DNA of 64,000 nt from Pseudomonadota bacterium (GTDB lineage: Bacteria > Verrucomicrobiota > Verrucomicrobiia > Limisphaerales > SXTU01), in NCBI GenBank assembly GCA_009922615.1, contig RFVF01000011.1, positions 1 to 64,000 of the forward strand, in the 5' to 3' direction. Below are positions 43,673 through 52,016 of this stretch, in pieces; within the stretch, counting starts at the first letter, position 1, and every line of letters starts with the position of its first letter. A program made the translations under genes and the position numbers. The notes beneath the pieces are model-generated. The model saw nothing but the letters and a program-made list of their open reading frames with translations. It did not search any database and was not told the DNA's origin.

Positions 43673-45457
43673 CTACTTCGCATTCGGGTTCCTGCCGCCG
43701 CCAGTGATGAACTCCTCACGGGTGACGAAGCCGTCCTTGTTCGCGTCGAACTTCGTGAAGCGTTCCTTCGCGGCTTCCTTGTCGGATTGGTTCGCGAGGT
43801 ATTCGTCGAGCGTGAGCTTCATCTTGCCGGGATAGAGGCGGTCGAAGCGCGCGCCGCGTTCCTCGTCAGCGGGTGCGAGCGTATTCGCAGCGGCCTTTGA
43901 CTTGCCGGTGCCCTTGGGCTTTTGGCCTTCGGAATTCGTGGAAGAGCCGACGGGGGGCAGGTGCTTCGCCAGCGCTTCGAGGACGGCTTTGTTCTCCGAC
44001 TGGTCGTGGACGCTCACGGTCTCGGTGGGGTCGTTCTTCTCGTCGTAGAGTTCGGTGGCGACGATCTTGGAACCGGCGCGCTCACGCCAAAAGGTCGCGC
44101 GCCAGCGGTCGTCGCGGATGCTGTAGCCCATCACGGCACCGCCGGCCTTGCCCGCGCTGCGCGGGTATTGGCTGATGGCGACCTTCGTCGCCGGCGCAGC
44201 GGGGTTCTCAATGAACTTCTTCAAGCTCACGCCGTCGAGGCCAGCAGGGATGGCGAGCCCGCACACGTCGGCGAGCGTTGGATAAACATCCACAAATTCC
44301 ACGGGCGCGTCGCATTTCTGCCCGGTGGTCTTTGCGTGCGGCACACTGATGAGCAACGGCGCGCGCGTGGCCAGCTCGAAGTTCGTGTGCTTGTGCCAGA
44401 GGCCGTGGTCGCCGAGCTGCCAGCCGTGGTCGCCCCAGAGCACGATGACGGTGTTGTCGGCGAGGCCCTCGCGGTCGAGCGCGTCGAGCATGCGGCCCAC
44501 CTGCGCGTCGGTGTAGCTGATGCAGGCGTAGTAGCCGTGGCGGAGCTGCTTCGCGAAGTCGGCGGGAATGGGGTTCTCCTTGGGCACGCCGATGTAGTTG
44601 TGCAACTCGCTGTTGTTGTGGCCCGCAAACTCCGGCGCACCTGTCGGCAAGTGGTCAATCGTGGGCACGGAAATCTGGTTCGGGTCGTAGAGATCCCAGT
44701 ATTTCTTCGGTGCGACGAACGGCAGGTGTGGCTTGAGGAAACCGACGGCGAGGAAGAACGGCTTGCCCTTCGCCTTTAAATCGTGCAGGCGCTTCACGGC
44801 CTCGGCGGCAGTCGCGCCGTCGGGCAATTGGTCGTCGGCCTTCGGGCTGACTTCAAACGCTGGGCCGCGTTTGCCGGCCTTGCCGTTGGCGCGCACGCCG
44901 GGCTTGTCGTTGTCCTCCGGCGAGGTGCCTTTCGAGTATTCCTCCACGGAGGTTGGGTGTTTCGTGACGATGCGTTTCGTCCAGTCCACGGGGTCGGTGT
45001 CCACGGACTGGCCCTTGGGATACCAGTGCGGCTCGCTCCACGAGCGGCCATCCTCAAAGCCGACATGGTAGATTTTGCTGAGGCCGGCACAATGATAGCC
45101 GTTGGCCTTGAAGTGCTGCGGCAGCGTGATGGTGTTCGGCAGCGCGACGCGGAAATGCGTTTCCAAATCCCAAACCTTCGTCGCGTCGGGCCGGCGTCCC
45201 GTGAGCAGCGAGCTGCGCGACGGGCTGCACACAGCCTGCTGGCAGTAGGCGTGATTGAACAGCATTCCGCGCGCAGCGAGACGGTCAAGGTTCGGCGTCT
45301 TGACGACCTTGTTGCCGTAGCAGCCCATCTCCGGCCGTAGGTCGTCCACGGCAATGAAGAGGACGTTGGGCTTCGTGGGCGCAACGGCGAGGGCGCTGAA
45401 CGACAGGAACAGCGGAGCGAAAAGGAGCAGGTGTATAACGCGATGGATGTTGTTCAC
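43673..45457 (-). CDS. Iduronate-2-sulfatase-like secreted enzyme with EF-hands
   Basis: 594 residues from GTG. A signal peptide precedes NVLFIAVDDLRPEMGCYG. The formylglycine motif is CSPSRSSLLTGRRPD, followed by TKVWDLETHFR, a pattern of the iduronate-2-sulfatase family. LWGDHGWQLGDHGLWHKHT is the second metal block. The C-terminal EF-hand pair includes FDANKDGFVTREEF. It is transcribed first in the cluster. The substrate is probably a sulfated uronic-acid-containing polysaccharide, judged from the family only. Confidence 0.9.
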   Translation of the reverse strand: MNNIHRVIHLLLFAPLFLSFSALAVAPTKPNVLFIAVDDLRPEMGCYGNKVVKTPNLDRLAARGMLFNHAYCQQAVCSPSRSSLLTGRRPDATKVWDLETHFRVALPNTITLPQHFKANGYHCAGLSKIYHVGFEDGRSWSEPHWYPKGQSVDTDPVDWTKRIVTKHPTSVEEYSKGTSPEDNDKPGVRANGKAGKRGPAFEVSPKADDQLPDGATAAEAVKRLHDLKAKGKPFFLAVGFLKPHLPFVAPKKYWDLYDPNQISVPTIDHLPTGAPEFAGHNNSELHNYIGVPKENPIPADFAKQLRHGYYACISYTDAQVGRMLDALDREGLADNTVIVLWGDHGWQLGDHGLWHKHTNFELATRAPLLISVPHAKTTGQKCDAPVEFVDVYPTLADVCGLAIPAGLDGVSLKKFIENPAAPATKVAISQYPRSAGKAGGAVMGYSIRDDRWRATFWRERAGSKIVATELYDEKNDPTETVSVHDQSENKAVLEALAKHLPPVGSSTNSEGQKPKGTGKSKAAANTLAPADEERGARFDRLYPGKMKLTLDEYLANQSDKEAAKERFTKFDANKDGFVTREEFITGGGRNPNAK

Positions 45458-45545
45458 AGCACCTAATGAGAGGCGCGCGGCTGACGACAGGTTACGCCGA
45501 AACGTGTCGGCCGAGACTTGATTTCATAGCCATCTCGCCGTTCCA

Positions 45546-46700
45546 ATGAAGCAGAGCCGTATGAACCAATCCGATCCTTTTGCCGAAGCTCGTAAGCAAA
45601 CCGGCGTGCTCCAGTGCCCTTTCCAAGGCGAAAACCTCCCCATGCTCCTGCGCCATGCGGACGTGCGTGAAGCGGCGAAGGACTGGAAGACTTTCAGCTC
45701 GGACGCGCCCTTCCGAGTGCCGATCCCGTCGGAGGAAGCCGTGCGCACGATGCGCCAGTTGCCAATCGAGACGAACCCGCCGGAGCACACCGAGTATCGC
45801 GCGATCGTCGAGCCGTTCTTCCAGCGCGCCAAACAGCCGGAAGTGATCGCGAAGGTGGAGGCGTTGATCGCGGGCATGATTTCCCAGGCGCTGGCCCGCG
45901 AATCCATCGAGGTCGTAAACGACTTCGCACTGCCGGTGCAATCGCGCGCGTTGACCTATCTGTTGAACGTGCCGGAGTCAGAAGCAGAGACGTGGATCGG
46001 CTGGGGCATGCACGTCTTCAAGGTCACCGGCGGCGAGTTCAAGCAAGGCACGGCGCTGGAAGACTACTTGCACGCACAGTTTGACCGTGCCGAGGCCAGC
46101 CCCGGCGAGGATTTGTTCAGCGCGCTGGTCAAGGCGCGATATCGCGGACGCCCCCTGACCCGCGAGGAGATGATGGGCTTTGGCAACCTCACCTTCGCCG
46201 GCGGACGCGATACCATCATCCACAGCATCTCGTCGATCATCGCCTATCTCGGCGCAAACTCAGCCGCGTTCGAATATTTGCGTACAGACCCGCGGCGCAT
46301 CGTCCACGCGGGTGAGGAATTCTTCCGCGTCTTCATGCCCCTCACGCACATCGGTCGCGTGTGCCCGGTGGCAACGGACGTTCACGGCGTAAAAGTCCCG
46401 GCGGGCGGACGGGTCTCGTTGGGCTGGGCCTCGGCGAACTACGATGAAACCGTCTTCGACACGCCGCATGAAATCCGGCTGGACCGCAAGCCCAACCCGC
46501 ACATTTCGTTCGGCTTCGGCCCCCACCTTTGCCTCGGTGCGCCGCACGCACGCCTCATCGTTCGCAGCCTGCTGCAAACCCTCTGCGACCGGGTCGCGAA
46601 AATCACCGTGATCGCCGCACAACCGCACGTGGAGCACGAAGCCCGTTACGACCGCACCAATGGCTACGACTTGTTGACGGTCCGATTGACGCCGCGCTGA
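45546..46700 (+). CDS. Cytochrome P450
   Basis: 384 residues, a typical soluble bacterial P450 length. I-helix LTFAGGRDTIIH (AGxDT), EYLR as ExxR, and the heme-ligand loop FGFGPHLCLGAPHARL with Cys near residue 328 are all present. A second ATG at 45561 is an alternative start. It hydroxylates an unknown substrate and needs a ferredoxin and reductase, neither of which is in the window. It diverges from the sulfatase cluster. Confidence 0.92.
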   Translation: MKQSRMNQSDPFAEARKQTGVLQCPFQGENLPMLLRHADVREAAKDWKTFSSDAPFRVPIPSEEAVRTMRQLPIETNPPEHTEYRAIVEPFFQRAKQPEVIAKVEALIAGMISQALARESIEVVNDFALPVQSRALTYLLNVPESEAETWIGWGMHVFKVTGGEFKQGTALEDYLHAQFDRAEASPGEDLFSALVKARYRGRPLTREEMMGFGNLTFAGGRDTIIHSISSIIAYLGANSAAFEYLRTDPRRIVHAGEEFFRVFMPLTHIGRVCPVATDVHGVKVPAGGRVSLGWASANYDETVFDTPHEIRLDRKPNPHISFGFGPHLCLGAPHARLIVRSLLQTLCDRVAKITVIAAQPHVEHEARYDRTNGYDLLTVRLTPR

Positions 46701-46755
46701 ATCGCCGGCGGTGCGCATCCCAGTTGCATTGCAGGCGGCCTGCATGCGCGGCGAT
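46701..46755. terminator. Nested inverted repeat between convergent P450 and peptidase genes
   Basis: The inner stem TGCAGG (46730-46735)/CCTGCA (46739-46744) is enclosed by ATCGCC...GCGCAT (46701-46718) pairing with ATGCGC-GGCGAT (46744-46755). There is no T-run. Position and symmetry suit a two-way terminator. Confidence 0.45.
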
Positions 46756-46859
46756 CCGTGACCGGCAAATCGCAACAACGCTTACCCCTCACGGCACCCA
46801 AGTGCGCTTTGTGCCATCAGATTTCACCCAGAGTGGCATGGCTCGCTGTAACCGGGCGG

Positions 46860-47990
46860 TCACAACTCCAACGTCTTCTCGGCCTTGGTCAGGTTGCGCG
46901 CGCCCGATCGAGTGACCACCGCCACATCCTCCAACCGCACGCCACCGATCTCCGGATAATACAGGCCCGGTTCCACCGTGACCACCTGCCCGGTGCGCAG
47001 CAGATCACGTGAGTTCCCGTTCAAATGCGGGGCCTCATGCAGGTCCAAGCCAACGCCGTGTCCAGCCGTGTGAATGAACCCTTCCGAATGCCCCTCGCGC
47101 CGGGCGGTCGGGAAACCTGCTTGCTTCAAGGAAGCCTGCACGGCGCGATGCACCGCGCGCCCTTCCGTGCCGTGCCGGATCAGGCTCAACCCCAATTCCT
47201 GCGCCACCTCCACCGCACGATACATCTTGCGCACCGCGTCGCTCGCGCGGCCTTTCACCACCGTGCGCGTGATGTCGGCGTAAAACCCGGTCTTTTGCGA
47301 ACGCGGACAAACATCGATGAGAATCGGTTGATTGCCGCGCAACACTCCATAGCCGACGCGGCTCGGATCGCAGCCCTGCCGGCCACCGGCAACAATCGTC
47401 CGCGCCGGCACGCCTCCGGCCTGCACCACGGCGGCGTCGATCACCGCCCGCAACCGATCTGCCGTCAGCGGCAGGCCGCGCCACATCAGCTTGCCATCAC
47501 GCGCTAGCTTCGCGTTCTTAAGCGCGTGCAATCCCTCGGACAAACCCACTTCGGCCATCACCAGTGCCGCGTTGATTTTCTTCACCTCGGCCGCTGATTT
47601 GAATTCGCGCTCGGGGAAAATCTCCCCCTTGACCGGCTTAACCTTGATGCCTGCCGCGCGCAACTGCCGGGCGTAACCCAACGGAAAACTCGCCGGCACC
47701 TCCACCTTGCGCAGCCCCTTGCCCAGCAACACCTCGGCCGCGAGATGGGCGGGCGTCACGCGCTTGTGACCGGCCTTGCGCAGTCGATCCGCGACGGAAG
47801 CCGCCGACAGGATCCGGCAATGCCCCGCCTCCTTGCGCGCGCGGCCCAGCTCGGCATCACTCACGACGAGATGGCAACGTCCGTTGAACCGCAGGTAAAT
47901 CAGCGCGTCATCCGCGAACATCCCGGCCGCATAGAGCATATTGGCGTCGCGCTCACTGGCGGCGATCATCAATAGGTTCCTGAAGGGCAT
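46860..47990 (-). CDS. M24-family metallopeptidase (Xaa-Pro peptidase-like)
   Basis: 376 residues. The creatinase-like N-domain covers about 1-135. The pita-bread domain has ILIDVCPRSQ and FYADITRT (two Asp), HTAGHGVGLDLHEAP (His), VTVEPGLYY and GGVRLEDVAVV (two Glu), the full dinuclear metal set. It cleaves N-terminal residues before proline or is a related dipeptidase in the cytoplasm. The ATG lies 9 nt from a TAGCGT -10. Confidence 0.9.
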   Translation of the reverse strand: MPFRNLLMIAASERDANMLYAAGMFADDALIYLRFNGRCHLVVSDAELGRARKEAGHCRILSAASVADRLRKAGHKRVTPAHLAAEVLLGKGLRKVEVPASFPLGYARQLRAAGIKVKPVKGEIFPEREFKSAAEVKKINAALVMAEVGLSEGLHALKNAKLARDGKLMWRGLPLTADRLRAVIDAAVVQAGGVPARTIVAGGRQGCDPSRVGYGVLRGNQPILIDVCPRSQKTGFYADITRTVVKGRASDAVRKMYRAVEVAQELGLSLIRHGTEGRAVHRAVQASLKQAGFPTARREGHSEGFIHTAGHGVGLDLHEAPHLNGNSRDLLRTGQVVTVEPGLYYPEIGGVRLEDVAVVTRSGARNLTKAEKTLEL

Positions 47991-47999
47991 GGGATCGCG

Positions 48000-48028
48000 A
48001 CGCTAGGCAGCGCCGGAAATGTTGGCAA
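48000..48028 (-). promoter_or_regulatory. Promoter of the M24 peptidase gene
   Basis: TTGCCA (48023-48028), 17 bp, TAGCGT (48000-48005), then 9 nt to ATG. Near-leaderless geometry. Confidence 0.65.
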
Positions 48029-48058
48029 GCGGAAGAACTCGAAAAACCGGCCGTCCGT

Positions 48059-48682
48059 TCAAACGCCGAACAACCGGTCGCCCGCGTCGCCCAGACCGGG
48101 GACGATGTAGCCCTTGTCGTTCAACTTGCGGTCCAACGCGGCGGTGAAGATCGGCACGGCGGGATAATGGGCGTTGACAAATTTGATTCCCTCCGGGGCC
48201 GCGAGCAAACTCACCAACCGGACGCGCCTGGCCTTCCGTTCTGCCATCAAGTCCAGCGCGGACACCGCGCTGCCGCCCGTCGCCAGCATCGGGTCCATGA
48301 GGATGATTTCAAAGCCGCTCAAATCCTCGGGCAGGCTCTTGTGATACGTCATCGCCTCCAGGGTGTGCTCGTTGCGCTTGAGGCCGATGAAGCCCACGCG
48401 CGCGTGCGGGATGACGCGCAGGATCGGGTCGAGCATCCCCAGCCCCGCGCGCAGCACGGGCACCAGCAGCACCTCGCGCCGCAACTTCACGCCGCGGGTC
48501 TTCTCCAGCGGCGTCTGCACAGTCACGCGCTCCGTCGCAAACGTGCGCGTGGCCTCATACACCATCAACGCCGCGACCTCGCCCAGCGCGCGGCGGAACT
48601 CCTCCGGCTGCGTGGCCTGATCGCGCAAGCGCGTGAGGTTCTGCTGGATGAGCGGGTGGGTGATGACGGTGAGGTTTTTCAT
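48059..48682 (-). CDS. upp: Uracil phosphoribosyltransferase
   Basis: 207 residues, the standard length. LVPVLRAGLGMLDPIL and the PRPP loop ILMDPMLATGGSA are diagnostic, as is GYIVPGLGDAGDRLFG at the C-terminus. It salvages uracil to UMP. ATG at 48682 starts the conserved fold; codons further upstream belong to the repeat-rich intergenic DNA. Confidence 0.96.
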   Translation of the reverse strand: MKNLTVITHPLIQQNLTRLRDQATQPEEFRRALGEVAALMVYEATRTFATERVTVQTPLEKTRGVKLRREVLLVPVLRAGLGMLDPILRVIPHARVGFIGLKRNEHTLEAMTYHKSLPEDLSGFEIILMDPMLATGGSAVSALDLMAERKARRVRLVSLLAAPEGIKFVNAHYPAVPIFTAALDRKLNDKGYIVPGLGDAGDRLFGV

Positions 48683-48731
48683 GGGAGTTCGATTAGTCGC
48701 GAAAGAACACAGAGAACGCCGAGCTGAAACT

Positions 48732-48759
48732 TTCAACGTCCAACTTCCAACGCTCAACC
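48732..48759. repeat. Four tandem heptanucleotides upstream of upp
   Basis: TTCAACG, TCCAACT, TCCAACG and CTCAACC follow each other without gaps. A near-palindromic AAAGGCCGGGGCTTT follows at 48762-48776. The 7-bp period is the same as that of the repeats inside recG. Confidence 0.7.
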
Positions 48760-48839
48760 TACAAAGGCCGGGGCTTTGCCCATTGGCGGTCTTCGCCTCT
48801 GCGCGGTTTTGCGCGCTTTGCGCCCTCTCGCGGCAAGCC

Positions 48840-50021
48840 CTACTGCACGACGTTGAAGGACAGGAAATACATCCGGCCCGCCTGCAAGCGCGGGAAGTCG
48901 AGGCCCAGGTCCACCTTGACCGCGTGCGCGTCGGACTTGCCGAGGAAGCGGAGGAAATGCCCGAACCCAAACGGCGCCTGATACTTCACGATGCTGGCGT
49001 CCGCGATGCGGGCGAGCTTCTTCGCGCGCTTCACCGCCACGTCGAAGTTCCCCAGTTCATCCACGAAGCCCAGCCGCTTCGCCTCGGTGCCCGAGAAAAT
49101 CCGTCCGTCGGCATACGACTCCCAATCGCTCGCCAGTTCGGTGCATTCCTTCTCCAGTCCGGCCTTCTTGTTCGCCGTCCGCGCGGCCGCGCGGCCCTTG
49201 CGCACCACGTTTTTGAACGTGCCGTAAGTCTCGTCGATCAACGCCTGGACCATCTCGCGCTCCCCCGCCGGCACGTCCTCGGGCCGACGCGTGCTGCTCA
49301 ACATGTCCTTGAACTTCCCACTCTTATAAACCTGCGGCTGGATGCCCACCTTGTCCATCAATCCACGAAAGTTCATGCCTGACATGATCACGCCAATGCT
49401 GCCGGTCAACGTGAGCTCATTCGCCACGATCCATCGGCACGGCGCGCTCACGTAGTAGCCGCCGGATGCCGCGAGGCTGCCCATCTGTGCGATCACAGGC
49501 TTGCCCGATTTGTCCTGAAACTCGTGAATGGCCCTGTAAATCTCATCCGACGCGAGCACCTCGCCGCCAGGTGAATCCACGCGGAGGATGACTGCTTTCA
49601 CATGCGCGTCCTTCTCGGCCAGCTCCAATTCCTCCTTCACGCGCACCACCATGTCCCCTGCCCCGTCCAGATCGTGACTGGAAATCACGCCGCCGATGTC
49701 GATGGCCACGATCTTGTTTTCCGTGTCCTTCTCCGTGAGCACGATCTCCTCGTATGCCTTCCCGTCCAGCCTCGCGGACTTGGAGGAAAACGACCCAACG
49801 GAAAAATGCAGCTTCCCCACCAGCCAGCAAAACGCCCCGCCTAACACCACCAGCAACGCCAGCCAAAACCAGCCGCGACTCCGACGCGGCGGTGGGGGCG
49901 GAGGATAATACCTCGGAGGCTGGGCCGAACTCGCCGGAGGGAGCGAGGGCGGAGTCAACGGCGGCGGTCCCGCTGAATTGGGCACTGACGATGGCGGCAA
50001 CGACTGATCGCTCGATTCCAT
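48840..50021 (-). CDS. sppA: Signal peptide peptidase SppA-type S49 protease
   Basis: 393 residues. A proline-rich cytoplasmic tail of about 50 residues precedes one TM (WFWLALLVVLGGAFCWLVG). The S49 domain has VDSPGGEVLASDEI, the nucleophile in MGSLAASGGYYVSAP, TGSIGVIMSG and a Lys in YKSGKFKD, the usual Ser-Lys dyad. It is single-domain, as in Bacillus SppA. It degrades cleaved signal peptides in the membrane. ATG at 50021 is 7 nt from a -10 box that lies over the stop codon of mobA. Confidence 0.92.
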   Translation of the reverse strand: MESSDQSLPPSSVPNSAGPPPLTPPSLPPASSAQPPRYYPPPPPPRRSRGWFWLALLVVLGGAFCWLVGKLHFSVGSFSSKSARLDGKAYEEIVLTEKDTENKIVAIDIGGVISSHDLDGAGDMVVRVKEELELAEKDAHVKAVILRVDSPGGEVLASDEIYRAIHEFQDKSGKPVIAQMGSLAASGGYYVSAPCRWIVANELTLTGSIGVIMSGMNFRGLMDKVGIQPQVYKSGKFKDMLSSTRRPEDVPAGEREMVQALIDETYGTFKNVVRKGRAAARTANKKAGLEKECTELASDWESYADGRIFSGTEAKRLGFVDELGNFDVAVKRAKKLARIADASIVKYQAPFGFGHFLRFLGKSDAHAVKVDLGLDFPRLQAGRMYFLSFNVVQ

Positions 50022-50028
50022 GCCACGC

Positions 50029-50057
50029 ACGCTACTCAGCGGTCACGAGCCGGGCAA
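50029..50057 (-). promoter_or_regulatory. sppA promoter overlapping the mobA 3' end
   Basis: TTGCCC (50052-50057), 17 bp, TAGCGT (50029-50034), then 7 nt to the sppA ATG. Leaderless geometry; sppA can be transcribed independently of mobA. Confidence 0.6.
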
Positions 50058-50568
50058 GTGTGTTCGCGCGCGCGAAGTCGGCGGGCGTGTTCAGATTGTG
50101 CAACTCCGTCTGTCGGTGCCGCGGCAGGCGGAGGCTCCGCGCCTCGACGCGTTGCGCGAAGGCCTGCAGGGCAAAACGCTTTTCCGCCAACGCCTGCCCG
50201 ACGAGCGGCAGACATGTTCGCTCCAACGCAAAGGGAAAACCCGCGCCCTCCGCCGTGTGCGTGAAGGTGGCGTGGCCCCTCCTTTCTCCCATCGCCCGGA
50301 TCAGCTCCGGCGACACGAACGGCATGTCGCACGAGAGGAAGACCAGGCGATGCGCGCGGCTGCGCTGAAACGCCGTCCACACGCCGCCCAACGGGCCGCA
50401 GCGTGGCACGAGATCGCGGCGGATGACGCACACGGGCCAGCCGGTGGCTCGCGCGGCCGCGCGGACCCACGCCAGCAGCGGGCGACCTCGAATACGAAGC
50501 CCCGCCTTGTCCCGGCCCATACGCATGCTCAGGCCACCGGCGAGGATGACGACGGCGACGCTCGGCAT
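50032..50568 (-). CDS. mobA: Molybdenum cofactor guanylyltransferase MobA-like
   Basis: 178 residues. VVILAGGLSMRMGRDKAGL is the nucleotide-binding signature, CGPLGGVWTAF and FLSCDMPFVSP contain the substrate and metal residues. It joins GMP to molybdopterin. Slightly shorter than E. coli MobA. No other molybdenum-cofactor gene is in the window. Confidence 0.88.
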   Translation of the reverse strand: MPSVAVVILAGGLSMRMGRDKAGLRIRGRPLLAWVRAAARATGWPVCVIRRDLVPRCGPLGGVWTAFQRSRAHRLVFLSCDMPFVSPELIRAMGERRGHATFTHTAEGAGFPFALERTCLPLVGQALAEKRFALQAFAQRVEARSLRLPRHRQTELHNLNTPADFARANTLARLVTAE

Positions 50569-50623
50569 GCTGGCCGTTGCACGCGGACCGCTTCGCGATG
50601 AAGATCGGCGGATGGTCACGCGT

Positions 50624-51115
50624 TCAGCTTCCGGTCTTATTTTCCCTGTCACCATCCGCTGGCCCGTGCAGGTCTTCGTTCGTTTTGGCGGCATCGCGTT
50701 CCAGAAATTGCACCACCTTCCAGAAGGCAAACCCGACGATGCTCAACGCCAGCACGGCCCAACTGGTGCCGATCAGCATGTCCCGCTGTTTTTCCATCGA
50801 TATACCCCGCATGGACAACGCAAAGCCCGCCAGCGTCCCGATGGACAGCAAGGCCGTGAAACCAACCACGAGTTTGATGGGCGGAGGGCGGCCAGCCCGC
50901 AAGGCACGGAAGAAAACGCGCTCCATCACATACCAGGCTCCACCCGAAACGGCCACAAAAGCCAACAGCGTCCACCACGACAGCCGGAAATTCAGCTCCG
51001 GGTTCACTGACTTCAGGGACTCGATGAAAGCCGCCGTGATGCCCAGACAGCCGGCCCCACTGTATTGCAGCAGCTTGAGAAAGTTGTGGTTCGGTTCTGG
51101 ATTTGGGCCAGCCAT
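50624..51115 (-). CDS. Four-TM membrane protein of unknown function
   Basis: 163 residues with hydrophobic segments at about 18-32, 43-62, 78-98 and 118-140, and a charged C-terminus. No family is recognised. The ATG is 9 nt from a TAGCTT -10 box, so it is likely expressed on its own. The next gene downstream is mobA after 55 bp. Confidence 0.65.
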   Translation of the reverse strand: MAGPNPEPNHNFLKLLQYSGAGCLGITAAFIESLKSVNPELNFRLSWWTLLAFVAVSGGAWYVMERVFFRALRAGRPPPIKLVVGFTALLSIGTLAGFALSMRGISMEKQRDMLIGTSWAVLALSIVGFAFWKVVQFLERDAAKTNEDLHGPADGDRENKTGS

Positions 51116-51124
51116 CAGGGCTCA

Positions 51125-51153
51125 AAGCTAGCCGTTCGCCGCACGCTGTCCAA
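51125..51153 (-). promoter_or_regulatory. Promoter of the four-TM protein gene
   Basis: TTGGAC (51148-51153), 17 bp, TAGCTT (51125-51130), 9 nt to ATG. Confidence 0.65.
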
Positions 51154-51199
51154 TGACTTCCTGAAAACTGAACGCAACTGGACCGCACCTGAACCGAAG

Positions 51200-51871
51200 T
51201 CAGTCTCGGTCGCTCCAGTTGGTCGCATGGCGGATCAAGCTCACCGAGTCCGGCAGGCCGAGCTTGCGCTTGAGGTTGTCCCGGTAGGTTTCGACCGTCT
51301 TGGGACTCAGTTCGAGCTGGGTGGCGATTTCCTTGTTGTTGCGTCCCTCGCCAAGCATGCGGAACACCTGCAATTCACGATTGGAAAGGCTTTCAATCCC
51401 GTGGTTTCCAGAACTCTGAGGAAACTCAGCCAGCCGCTTCATCACCTGTGCCGCAATCTTTTCGCTCACGTAACGGCGACCTGAAAGCACCAGTCGCACG
51501 CAGCTTAACACCTCATCCGGGCTTTCCTCCTTGGTTACAAAACCATCCGCCCCCATGCGCAGGGACCGTTCGGCATAGACCACTTCATCGTGCCGGCTAA
51601 CAACCACCACTTTCATCGCGGGGCTGAGGCGTTTCCACTCAGCAATCAAATCAAAACCATCCCCATCGCCAAGCGACAAGTCCAGCAACACCAAGTCCGG
51701 AAACAGTGCGGTAACGGCCAACTTAGCCGTCGCGACGCCATCCGCTTCGCCGCAGCAGATCAGATCTTTGGTTTTATTCAGCAGTTGGGTCAGAGCAAAA
51801 CGGACCAGAGGATGATCATCCACCACCAAGACTCTGGTTCGTTTGACGGATTTTTTCGTCCTAGCACCCAT
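51200..51871 (-). CDS. NarL/LuxR-family response regulator
   Basis: 223 residues from ATG at 51871. RVLVVDDHPLVRFALTQLL and LVLLDLSLGDGDG (phospho-Asp) form the receiver, and LSNRELQVFRMLGEGRNNKE plus the following LSPKTVETYRDNLKRKL form the LuxR HTH. It binds DNA when phosphorylated. No kinase is adjacent; the three kinases at 10-18 kb are possible but unproven partners. An earlier start at 51940 is open but adds a non-conserved tail. Confidence 0.92.
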   Translation of the reverse strand: MGARTKKSVKRTRVLVVDDHPLVRFALTQLLNKTKDLICCGEADGVATAKLAVTALFPDLVLLDLSLGDGDGFDLIAEWKRLSPAMKVVVVSRHDEVVYAERSLRMGADGFVTKEESPDEVLSCVRLVLSGRRYVSEKIAAQVMKRLAEFPQSSGNHGIESLSNRELQVFRMLGEGRNNKEIATQLELSPKTVETYRDNLKRKLGLPDSVSLIRHATNWSDRD

Positions 51872-52016
51872 GCACTGCTTTCGGAGACCAATAGCTGCAC
51901 GCTTCGTTGCGGCACGGCCACGATATAACCACGAAGCCAAAAGCGAGGAAAGGCCTTAATCAACGAACTGGCGCCGGGGATCCGAACCTGCAATCGTATG
52001 CTAGCGGAGTATCGGC
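51872..52016. other. Intergenic region with no recognised gene
   Basis: 145 bp between the response regulator and the DUF4340 gene. A stretch near 51970-52000 superficially resembles a tRNA 3' end but does not fold as one. Confidence 0.4.

Noticed and set aside
51960-52010. tRNA-like 3' end on the minus strand (GGTTCGGATCC then GGCGCCA)
   Set aside because: The T-arm stem does not pair, the invariant A58 position is wrong and no acceptor 5' strand is found.
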